A stretch of DNA of 64,000 nt, taken from Bacteroidota bacterium. Its GTDB lineage: Bacteria; Bacteroidota; Bacteroidia; B-17B0; Aurantibacillaceae. Shown here in pieces: positions 29,251 through 37,111 of this stretch (position 1 is the stretch's first letter; every line of letters starts with the position of its first letter). The stretch spans positions 1 to 64,000 of the forward strand of contig JAUXZS010000029.1 in the NCBI GenBank assembly GCA_030692515.1, written 5' to 3'. The position numbers and the translations under genes are program-made. Under the pieces are notes generated by a model. The model was given only the letters and a program-made list of their open reading frames with translations, did no database searches and was not told the origin of the DNA.

Positions 29251-29274
29251 AAAAAACATTAACTAATGTTTTTT
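29251..29274. terminator. Weak terminator-like hairpin at convergent gene ends
   Basis: AAAAAACATT and AATGTTTTTT form a perfect 10-bp stem with a 4-base loop, overlapping the stop codon of the PRPP-synthetase-like gene. The stem is very AT-rich, so termination strength is doubtful, but its place between two converging operons fits. Confidence 0.4.
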
Positions 29275-30134
29275 ACTAGAAGATCGCTGATATCTATTTC
29301 ATTAGAGACATGCTCAATTGTATTACATGTAATAATCTTTTCTGCTCCAGATTTTTTTAATTCTTCATAAGCATTTCCGGCAAATACTGCATGAACGCCA
29401 ATACAAGTTGGTGCTTTCATCTTTGCATTTTTTAAATGTCTAACCGTCTCAATCATGGTTCTAGCAGTTGAAATAATATCATCAACCAGAACCGGAGTAT
29501 GATTCAAATAATTTTGTACATCAGGCACAGAAACTTCAACATCTTTATCTCCTTTCCTGATTTTTTTCAAAACAATAAATGGTGCGCCAGCATCTTTGGC
29601 GACCTCTGAAACCCACTGTTCACTTTCTGCATCTGGCCCAATCAATAATGGATTTTTGATATTCTCTTTTATATAGGAAGAAATAAGTTTGGAGGCATGA
29701 AGTACTTTAGATGGAATTGAATAAATTTCATTCATGGATGCCCTGCGATGCAAATGCGGATCGATAGTAATCAACGAGTCTGCAAAACCTGATATTAGAG
29801 ATGCAAAATATTCAGATGTAATACCTTCGCCTGGTTTAAAAACTTTATCTTGTCTCATGTAAGAAAGATATGGGGCAATGAGGCAAACGGCGGTTGCACC
29901 CAAAGACTTAATTGTTTTTGATAAAAAATAAAGTGGCAATAATTTTTCATCGGGCTCATGAAGTGTGCATATAATAATTACTTTTTTGTTTTTCACGTCC
30001 GATAATACGCGAACATATGTTTCAGTGTCCGGAAATTGACGAATTTCCACTTTACCTTCCTCAGCTTTTAATTTTTGAAGAAGTCTTTCGACCAGTTTTT
30101 CGTTTCCTGGTAATGTAAAAATTATAGTTTCCAT
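29259..30134 (-). CDS. Ribose-phosphate pyrophosphokinase-like enzyme
   Basis: The PRPP-synthetase hallmarks are present: PDTETYVRV, the flag/active-site region PYLSYMRQDK, DPHLHRR with the catalytic histidine, and the PRPP-binding loop VLVDDIISTART. At 291 residues it is shorter than the ~310-residue bacterial enzymes and is closer to the archaeal-type form. The family makes PRPP and AMP from ribose 5-phosphate and ATP. Its gene starts one base after the phosphorylase gene stops. That context suggests a salvage role and a second Prs copy rather than the housekeeping one. Confidence 0.85.
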   Translation of the reverse strand: METIIFTLPGNEKLVERLLQKLKAEEGKVEIRQFPDTETYVRVLSDVKNKKVIIICTLHEPDEKLLPLYFLSKTIKSLGATAVCLIAPYLSYMRQDKVFKPGEGITSEYFASLISGFADSLITIDPHLHRRASMNEIYSIPSKVLHASKLISSYIKENIKNPLLIGPDAESEQWVSEVAKDAGAPFIVLKKIRKGDKDVEVSVPDVQNYLNHTPVLVDDIISTARTMIETVRHLKNAKMKAPTCIGVHAVFAGNAYEELKKSGAEKIITCNTIEHVSNEIDISDLLVKNIS

Positions 30135-30135
30135 T

Positions 30136-31638
30136 TTATTTAATTAAAATAATATTTGCTTCCGATTTTAAATAATCCAATGCATAATTTAGTTCGCCAC
30201 TTGTTTCTGAATAAATATTAAACAAAACATCTCCTTTTTTTACTTTTGTTTTTAATGGCGTAAATAGCAAAACACCCGCAGTTAAATCATGTGGTGCTCC
30301 AGCCAATTTTGCTATTTTGGCTAAACGACGATTATCAATTTCTATAACTGTTCCAGATTTTTTTGATAACACTTCTCTTTTATGTTGCGAGAATTTTGGC
30401 TCTTTAAAACCACCTTGAGCTTTACATATTGCCATGAATTTTTTATAGGCTTTTCCTGAACTTAAAATTTCCGTGGCCTTTAAAATTCCATTTCCTTTTT
30501 TTGATTTATCAGCCAACTCTATTATACTAGCCGCAATAAGCAATGCTCTTTCTTTTAAATCTTGAGGGGCGTTTTTTTCATTTCGCAAAACGCTTAAGAC
30601 ATCCATTGCTTCTAAAGAGGGACCTATACCCCTTCCCACGGGTTGGGATCCATCGGTAAAAAGTACTTTTACTTTTATTCCAATTGCTTTACCAACAACG
30701 GTAAAATAATATTTAAGTTTTTCAGCATCCTCTTCCGTGCGCACTTTAGCTGTTTTACCAATTGGTATGTCAATAACCACATGTGTTGAGCCGGCCGCTA
30801 CTTTCTTTGATAGAACAGAAGCAATCATCTGCCCTTCGCTATCTACATCAAGAGCCCTTTCAATCCGAATTAAAACATCATCAGCAGGACTCAAATTTAC
30901 AGATCCTCCCCAAACAAAACAGCCATTTTCTTTTGCTACAACTTCCTTAATTTGTTTAGCATTAAGATTTACCATTGTCATTGTCTCCAATGTATCTGCA
31001 GTACCAGCGGGTGATGTAATTGCTCGGGAAGATGTTTTCGGAATTGTAAATCCCGCCGCTGCAACAATAGAAACTACAATGGGTGTTGTACGATTACCCG
31101 GAAGTCCCCCCACACAATGTTTATCAACAATAATTTTATTATTCCAAGATAATCTTTGCCCTGAGGCAACCATGGCTTTAGTTAGTCCAATAATTTCGTC
31201 AACATTTAAATTATCTCCCGCACATGCTGTAATAAAAGCAGCTATTTCAATGTTAGAATATTGGCCCTTTACTATATCACTTATAATGTTTTTAAAGTCT
31301 TTATTTTCTAATGGTTGCCGATACATTTTAGAACGCACACTTTTCATTGATGAAACTGGTTGTACGTGTGCGAAACTAATTATATCGTCTTCTTTTGCGT
31401 TTAACGATATCCATGCGCTTTCTGACAAACTGGCTTCGCCATCGTCCAATATTCCATTGTTAATAATATTTAATGAAGCAATTAAAGATTTGTTATTAAC
31501 AGTTACTAAAACCCGGCTTAGTGCCTCAAATCCTTCTGATTTACAAACATTACAATCTTTATGCATAAACACAACATGCTCTTTTTGTGTATCAATACCA
31601 AGACGGATAAGTTGTAAAGTATTATCTAGTTCACTCAT
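30136..31638 (-). CDS. AMP/thymidine phosphorylase family protein (archaeal-type, TIGR02645-like)
   Basis: I prefer the ATG at 31638, giving 500 residues. It leaves one base to the upstream stop, whereas the longer frame from 31665 overlaps that gene. An extra N-terminal domain (LQLIRLGIDTQKEHVVFMH) precedes the phosphorylase fold, as in archaeal AMP phosphorylase. The phosphate loop reads KHCVGGLPGNRTTP and the base site SSRAITSPAGTADTLETM, both of the AMP-phosphorylase kind rather than the KHSTGG of DeoA. The expected reaction is AMP plus phosphate giving adenine and ribose 1,5-bisphosphate, though deoxythymidine cannot be excluded. No RuBisCO or R15P isomerase lies nearby. Confidence 0.85.
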   Translation of the reverse strand: MSELDNTLQLIRLGIDTQKEHVVFMHKDCNVCKSEGFEALSRVLVTVNNKSLIASLNIINNGILDDGEASLSESAWISLNAKEDDIISFAHVQPVSSMKSVRSKMYRQPLENKDFKNIISDIVKGQYSNIEIAAFITACAGDNLNVDEIIGLTKAMVASGQRLSWNNKIIVDKHCVGGLPGNRTTPIVVSIVAAAGFTIPKTSSRAITSPAGTADTLETMTMVNLNAKQIKEVVAKENGCFVWGGSVNLSPADDVLIRIERALDVDSEGQMIASVLSKKVAAGSTHVVIDIPIGKTAKVRTEEDAEKLKYYFTVVGKAIGIKVKVLFTDGSQPVGRGIGPSLEAMDVLSVLRNEKNAPQDLKERALLIAASIIELADKSKKGNGILKATEILSSGKAYKKFMAICKAQGGFKEPKFSQHKREVLSKKSGTVIEIDNRRLAKIAKLAGAPHDLTAGVLLFTPLKTKVKKGDVLFNIYSETSGELNYALDYLKSEANIILIK

Positions 31639-31639
31639 A

Positions 31640-33013
31640 TTAACTTTCAATTTCGATTGTTTCAAATAATTTCGGAATGGTACAGTCCCAACCGTAAGTA
31701 TCTTTTATTTTTACACGAAAAGTATCGGATGCCTGTTTTTCTCCATGAATAATAAAAACCTTTTCGGGTTTATTTTCTATTTCACTCATCCAATTAAGTA
31801 AATCTTTTTGGTCTCCATGAGCAGATAAACCTTCAATACTCTCAATATTCGCTTTAACTTGATAATACTTGCCATAAATTTTTGTCTCATGAGCTCCCTC
31901 GAATAACTTTCTTCCTCTAGTTCCTACGCCTTGATATCCAACAAATAACAAAGTAGTTTCGGGTTTACCAATATATTCTTGTAAATAATTTAATATCCTG
32001 CCTCCGGTAACCATACCGCTTCCAGCAATTACTATTTTTGGATAAGTCGTAGCTATTATCTCTAGAGTGTCCTTATAGTCCCTCACAACATTAAAAATTT
32101 TGCACATTGCATTGCACTCTTCTATTGGTAGTTTATGCCAAGATAAGTGTTTATGAAAAACTTCTAATACATTTGCACCCATCGGACTATCCATAATTAA
32201 AGGAATTTCAGGAATTTCCTTAGCCTTCCTTAATTGCCAAATTAAATACATAAGCGTTTGGGTTCTTTCTACAGCAAAACTTGGAATAATAATTGACCCT
32301 CCTTTTGCGATTGTTTCAAGAATAACTTTTTTCAACTGTTCTTTTATATCTTGTTTTGGATGTAGTCTATCGCCATAGGTGCTTTCAACAAAAAGAATAT
32401 CCGCCTTCTGCGGTCGCTTTGGAGGATACATTAAAAAATCTTTTTCTTGTCCAACATCACCACTAAAAACAAATCTTTTTTTTGCAATATCAACTTCAAT
32501 AAAAGCAGAACCGATTATGTGCCCATTTGTTTGATATCTAACTTTCATATCATCACCAAAATTAAACCATTTATCAATTTCAATTTCCATAAAATAATTT
32601 AAAGTTTTTTTCACATCCCTAACAGTATAAAGTGCTTTTGCTGGGTCATGCTTTGAATAGCCGCCTTTATTGGCCCTCTCGGCTTCCTCTTCTTGAATTT
32701 TTGCACTATCTAATAATATTATTTTTGCTATATCAAGAGTTGGAGCAGTGCCATAAATTTTTCCTTTAAAGCCCGAGCTAACTAAACGAGGCAAATAACC
32801 AACATGGTCTAAATGCCCATGCGTTAGCAAAATAAAATCAATTTCGGAAACGTTAATTGGTAATTCGTCCCAGTTAAGCAATCTTAATTCTTTTAAACCT
32901 TGAAAAAGTCCACAATCAACTAAAAAATTTTTATTTTCGGTTTCAATAAAATATTTAGAACCGGTAACAGTTGCTGACGCTCCAAGAAAATGTACTTTAA
33001 TTTTTTGTTTCAT
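31640..33013 (-). CDS. MBL-fold beta-CASP metallo-hydrolase (RNA-processing type)
   Basis: The metal site LTHGHLDHVGYLPRL and the later histidines (GHIIGSAF, SGDVGQEKD) form a metallo-beta-lactamase active site. A beta-CASP domain is present (VERTQTLMYLIWQL, IVIAGSGMVTGGRILNYL), and LSAHGDQKDLLNWM carries the last metal histidine in the RNA-specificity region. Relatives include CPSF73/Ysh1-like exonucleases. The gene overlaps the P-type ATPase gene by 17 bases, so the two are translated from one message. Its substrate here is unknown. Confidence 0.9.
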   Translation of the reverse strand: MKQKIKVHFLGASATVTGSKYFIETENKNFLVDCGLFQGLKELRLLNWDELPINVSEIDFILLTHGHLDHVGYLPRLVSSGFKGKIYGTAPTLDIAKIILLDSAKIQEEEAERANKGGYSKHDPAKALYTVRDVKKTLNYFMEIEIDKWFNFGDDMKVRYQTNGHIIGSAFIEVDIAKKRFVFSGDVGQEKDFLMYPPKRPQKADILFVESTYGDRLHPKQDIKEQLKKVILETIAKGGSIIIPSFAVERTQTLMYLIWQLRKAKEIPEIPLIMDSPMGANVLEVFHKHLSWHKLPIEECNAMCKIFNVVRDYKDTLEIIATTYPKIVIAGSGMVTGGRILNYLQEYIGKPETTLLFVGYQGVGTRGRKLFEGAHETKIYGKYYQVKANIESIEGLSAHGDQKDLLNWMSEIENKPEKVFIIHGEKQASDTFRVKIKDTYGWDCTIPKLFETIEIES

Positions 33014-35645
33014 ATTTCATTTTTTTATTGATTTTGAATTTTTTAACCATTTGAATTACTATCAAAGAAAAAAATCCCGCTCCAATCGAAATGACCAGAT
33101 CACTTAAAGACATTTCATAAATTGACAATATTATTCTCACTGGCTTAATCAGATATATGCAAATAATTATTACCAGAGAAATGACGATAGACCACCACAC
33201 ATATTTGTTCTTAAATACCTCAGACTTAAAAAAGGAAGTTGTTGTTCCCATATTAAAAACGTGAAGTAGTTGTGAAAACATTAGTGAGAAAAATAAAATA
33301 TTATTGTAAAGTTCAGGGTTCCATTTTTCAGTTCTATGCACAGTTAAATGACTTAATAGCACAGCTCCTAAACTTGTTAAAGAAAGAATAATTGCATATA
33401 CTATAATTTCAAACCATCTACGTTTATCTATAATTGGTTCATTTATTTTCCTCGGAGATTTTTGCATTATTTCGTCATTTCCCTCTGAAACTCCTAATGC
33501 CAAAGCTGGCAAAACATCTGTAATAAGGTTTATAAATAAAATTTGAAGCGGAAATAACTGGAAATTCTGCTGCGAAACAGAGGCAACAGCGATTACTATA
33601 AGCTCATTTAAATTACATGAAAGTAAAAAAATGACAAATTTCCGAATGTTTTCAAAAATCACTCGGCCTTGCTTTACCGCAATAACAATAGATAAAAAAG
33701 AATCATCTTTAAGTACCATATCGGCAGCTTCTTGAGAAACTTGCGTTCCTCTTAAACCCATTGCTATTCCAATATCTGCTTTTTTTAAAGCAGGGGCATC
33801 ATTCACTCCATCTCCAGTCATTCCTACAATGTTTCCGCTTTCTTGAAGAACTGCAACCAGATCTAATTTTTGCTTTGGGTTTACTCTTGCAAAAACTTTT
33901 GTACTTAACCACTTTTCTTTTTCGTTTTCAGTTAAGGTAGAATAATCACTCATATCCTTACCGAGAATTACATTTACATTGTCCTTTTTTGCAATACCCA
34001 ATTTTAAAGCAATATTTTTTGCAGTTGCCGGGTGGTCGCCAGTAATCATTATTACACTAATGCCTGCTGCGTTGCATTCCTTAATTGCCTCAAAAACTTC
34101 TTCTCGAGGTGGATCAATCATACCAATTAAACCAACAAAAACTAAGTTAGCTGTCATCTCTTCCTCTAATCTCGCCTCTGGTTTATAAGCGATTGCAATT
34201 ATTTTTAATCCTGAGCCAGCAAGTTCATTAGTTTTATTAATCCAGAAATTTCTCTCCTCAGATTGCAACTCAATAATCCCTTCCTTCTTTAAAATAAAAT
34301 TACAATGTAATAGTAGTTTTTCAGTAGCGCCTTTCGCATAAATTACATGATTATCTTCACCCTGATGCAGCGTAGCCATAATTCTTGTATCAGAAGAAAA
34401 GGCTTCTTCCTTCAATTTTGGAAATTTAGTTCTGCACGCTTGAATATTTATCTCGTGTTTTTCAGCAAACTTCAATAGACCAATTTCAAGAGGATCTCCA
34501 ATTTCTTTAATACCACCATTAATTTTTTGCAATTCAGCAGTATTGCACAAAACCATTATACGATTTGCAATTTTTAAAGAGTCATCTGTATCTGCGGCGG
34601 TAATTACTTCATTAACTTCAATTTTATTTTGTGTTAGCGTTCCTGTTTTATCCGTGCAAATGATATTGGTTCCTCCAAGTGTTTCAACAGCTGAAAGTCT
34701 TTTTACAATTACATTATATTTTACCAATTTCATCATCCCATTAGCCAAGGCCATTGTAGCAACAATAGGTAAGCCTTCTGGTATAGCAGCAACAGCCAGA
34801 GCAATAGATGTTTCAATCATTTTAAGAAAAAGCTGCCCACTTAATACTCCGGCTACAAAAATCAATACTACCAAAACACTAGTTACCCAAATTAGTTTTT
34901 CACTGAAAACCCTTAGCTTTTTTTCTAGTGGAGTATCGGACTCTCCAGATGCGCTAACCATTGTAGCAATTTGGCCAAGCTCGGTGTTCATGCCAGTAGC
35001 CGTTACAATCATATATCCATTTCCTTTTGTAGAGAAAGTGCCTTTATATAACATGTTGGTTCGGTCAGCCAAAACTGTACTGAGAGATAATTTTTCTGTT
35101 TGTTTTTCAACAGGCATTGACTCGCCAGTTAAAACTGATTCATCAATTTGTAGTTGAGATACTTTTAAAACTCTTCCATCAGCAGAAATCATATCACCCG
35201 CTTCAATGTAGACAATATCACCCGGAACAATTTCTTCTGAATTAATTTCTATTACTATTTTATCTCGAAGAACTTTTGTGGGCACAGAAGCTAATTTTTG
35301 TAACGCAGTCATCGAACGCTGAGCCTGAAACTCCATATAAAAACCTATAAACGCATTTATGACAATTACAATAAGAATTGCAATAGCATCTACCCAATCT
35401 CCTAAATAAAAAGATAATGCAACGGCAAATACTAGCAGCCACACTATAGGACTTTTAAATTGATTCAAAAAAATTAACCATAAACTTTTGTTGATATTCT
35501 TTTCGATAACATTTTTACCGAAAGTTCTTATACGATTCTGTATTTCGATATTAGACAATCCTATTTCAATATCAGACTGCAAATCTAAAACAACATCTTC
35601 TGCTTCAATTGAAAACGCAAGAGTTTTATTTTTTAAAAACGACAT
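32997..35645 (-). CDS. P-type cation-transporting ATPase, type IIA (calcium-like)
   Basis: The protein has the TGES actuator motif, the phosphorylated aspartate in CTDKTGTLTQN, KGA in the nucleotide domain and GMTGDGVNDAPALKKADIGIAMG at the hinge (in pieces). Membrane residues fit calcium site II: AAIPEGLP in helix 4, N-x-x-E in LSCNLNEL of helix 5, and N-x-x-x-D in FINLITDVLPALAL of helix 6. The most likely role is Ca2+ export. The gene follows an ArsR regulator by 21 bases, which is unusual because ArsR proteins normally control heavy-metal pumps. Confidence 0.9.
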   Translation of the reverse strand: MSFLKNKTLAFSIEAEDVVLDLQSDIEIGLSNIEIQNRIRTFGKNVIEKNINKSLWLIFLNQFKSPIVWLLVFAVALSFYLGDWVDAIAILIVIVINAFIGFYMEFQAQRSMTALQKLASVPTKVLRDKIVIEINSEEIVPGDIVYIEAGDMISADGRVLKVSQLQIDESVLTGESMPVEKQTEKLSLSTVLADRTNMLYKGTFSTKGNGYMIVTATGMNTELGQIATMVSASGESDTPLEKKLRVFSEKLIWVTSVLVVLIFVAGVLSGQLFLKMIETSIALAVAAIPEGLPIVATMALANGMMKLVKYNVIVKRLSAVETLGGTNIICTDKTGTLTQNKIEVNEVITAADTDDSLKIANRIMVLCNTAELQKINGGIKEIGDPLEIGLLKFAEKHEINIQACRTKFPKLKEEAFSSDTRIMATLHQGEDNHVIYAKGATEKLLLHCNFILKKEGIIELQSEERNFWINKTNELAGSGLKIIAIAYKPEARLEEEMTANLVFVGLIGMIDPPREEVFEAIKECNAAGISVIMITGDHPATAKNIALKLGIAKKDNVNVILGKDMSDYSTLTENEKEKWLSTKVFARVNPKQKLDLVAVLQESGNIVGMTGDGVNDAPALKKADIGIAMGLRGTQVSQEAADMVLKDDSFLSIVIAVKQGRVIFENIRKFVIFLLSCNLNELIVIAVASVSQQNFQLFPLQILFINLITDVLPALALGVSEGNDEIMQKSPRKINEPIIDKRRWFEIIVYAIILSLTSLGAVLLSHLTVHRTEKWNPELYNNILFFSLMFSQLLHVFNMGTTTSFFKSEVFKNKYVWWSIVISLVIIICIYLIKPVRIILSIYEMSLSDLVISIGAGFFSLIVIQMVKKFKINKKMKYETKN

Positions 35646-35666
35646 TATTATCTTCTATAAAAAGCT

Positions 35667-35960
35667 TTAAATACTTTTAATTAAACTTTGAATGCAACTA
35701 AATACAAAACTATTTTTATTAACCGAATAATAAATATTATTTCCTCCTCTTTGAAATTGCACAACCTCTTTATTTTTTAAAATAGACAAGTGTCTTGACA
35801 CCTCTGGTTGCTTTAATTTTAGTTGCACGCAAATTTTGGAAACAGATTTTTTTGTTTCCTTATTTTCAGCCAAAAATTTTAGAATACGAATTCTATCGGG
35901 ATGGGCAACGGCTTTTAACGATTCCGATATGTTTTGTAATTTGCTTTCTTTTATACTCAT
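35667..35960 (-). CDS. ArsR/SmtB-family transcriptional regulator
   Basis: The 97 residues form the winged-helix ArsR fold: LKAVAHPDRIRILKFLAENK, then KICVQLKLKQPEVSRHLSILKNKEVV and the wing RGGNNIYYSV. A single cysteine lies in the recognition region (KICVQL), where classical members have ELCVCDL. The canonical metal pair is therefore incomplete, and the signal may not be a thiophilic metal. It is the first gene of the minus-strand operon. A 30-bp palindrome immediately upstream is its likely operator. Confidence 0.88.
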   Translation of the reverse strand: MSIKESKLQNISESLKAVAHPDRIRILKFLAENKETKKSVSKICVQLKLKQPEVSRHLSILKNKEVVQFQRGGNNIYYSVNKNSFVFSCIQSLIKSI

Positions 35961-35964
35961 TATA

Positions 35965-35994
35965 TTGCAATATGTATATATCTGTATATTTCAA
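35965..35994. promoter_or_regulatory. Probable ArsR operator palindrome
   Basis: A 30-bp imperfect palindrome with outer half-sites TTGCAATAT and ATATTTCAA is centred at about 35979.5. It begins four bases upstream of the arsR start codon. It lies in the divergent region before the CNNM gene at 36123, so it might control both directions. Confidence 0.6.
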
Positions 35995-36122
35995 TACAAG
36001 TTTAATGATACGAAGAATTACAAACATTGATTTATATCAATTAAATATATCTTTAATTATGATAAATATCATTGTAGACATAAAGTTAAAGGATTAAGCT
36101 TGTTTTAAACATTTTTTTGCCA

Positions 36123-37082
36123 ATGTGGTATAACATTTTAATAGTAATTATGCTCGTAATTCTGTCCGGAACATTTGCCGGATTAACCCTATCGTTATTC
36201 GGCATTAGGTTAACTACTCTTGAGCGAAAAATGAAATTAGGAAATGCAAACGCCGCAAAAGTTTATAAACTCAGAAAAAAAGGTAATTTATTACTATGCA
36301 CACTATTGCTTGCCAACGTAACATGTTATACAATAATGGCCATTTTTTTGGGAAGTCTAACTACCGGAATAATTGCCGGGTTTGTCGGCACATCTCTTGC
36401 ATTTATTTTTGGCGAAATATTACCTCAGGCAATTTTCCCAAGATACACTGTATTATTAGGTGCAAGGCTTAGATGGTTAGTTTGGATTGCGCTAGTAGTA
36501 TATTTTCCAATTGCATTTCCAATTTCATGGCTGTTGGATAAAATAATTGGCGAAGAGCCTCCATTACTATGGACTAAAAAAGAAATAGAAGAAATAATTA
36601 AATTTCATGAAGTATCAGGAAATGGTATAATTGATAAAGACGAAGAAAGAATAGTTCTTGGAGCACTTTCATTTTCAGACAAAAAAGTAGAAGCCATTAT
36701 GATACCACTTAATAATGTTTTTTACTTGGAATCAGGAACTAAAATAAATCTACAACTGCTAAATCAAATAAGATCAAAAGGCTTTAGCCGCATACCTATT
36801 TACAATACTAATGAAAGAAAAATAATTGGCATTTTATATGCCAAAAATCTAATTGGCTTAGCAGACATTGATGGAAAGTTAATTGACGATTTGTGTAGTA
36901 AAGATTCGCAGATAATTGTAAATACGCAAATGGAGTTAGACAGTTTATTAAATTTATTGGTGAAACGAAAAATGCATATGGCACTGGTAATAGATGCGGA
37001 TAAAAATTTTAGAGGGGTTGTAACAATGGAAGATATTATGGAAGAAATATTAAAAACAGAGTTAGAGGATTTGAAATTATAG
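36123..37082 (+). CDS. CNNM/HlyC-CorC family membrane protein with CBS pair
   Basis: I choose ATG 36123 over the TTG six bases earlier. About four membrane helices of the DUF21/CNNM domain (ILIVIMLVILSGTFAGLTLSLFG, in pieces) are followed by a tandem CBS module (MIPLNNVFYL, GFSRIPIYN, VVTMEDIMEEIL). The larger C-terminal CorC_HlyC domain is missing, giving a short 320-residue form. CNNM proteins are implicated in Mg2+/Na+ transport. It is divergent from the ArsR/Ca-type ATPase operon, which hints at a shared ion-homeostasis role. Confidence 0.85.
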   Translation: MWYNILIVIMLVILSGTFAGLTLSLFGIRLTTLERKMKLGNANAAKVYKLRKKGNLLLCTLLLANVTCYTIMAIFLGSLTTGIIAGFVGTSLAFIFGEILPQAIFPRYTVLLGARLRWLVWIALVVYFPIAFPISWLLDKIIGEEPPLLWTKKEIEEIIKFHEVSGNGIIDKDEERIVLGALSFSDKKVEAIMIPLNNVFYLESGTKINLQLLNQIRSKGFSRIPIYNTNERKIIGILYAKNLIGLADIDGKLIDDLCSKDSQIIVNTQMELDSLLNLLVKRKMHMALVIDADKNFRGVVTMEDIMEEILKTELEDLKL

Positions 37083-37111
37083 GAATCTAAAAAATGCCAT
37101 TTTCAGGTGAT

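Noticed and set aside
29251-29274. Riboswitch or regulatory RNA at the convergent operon ends
   Set aside because: Only a short AT-only stem is visible, better explained as a weak terminator.
30737-31669. Long 310-codon ORF antisense to the phosphorylase gene
   Set aside because: It is a mirror frame of a gene with strong family motifs; its own translation shows no domain and an odd composition.
34543-35157. 204-codon ORF antisense to the P-type ATPase gene
   Set aside because: It is a shadow of a conserved coding sequence with no start context or recognisable protein features.
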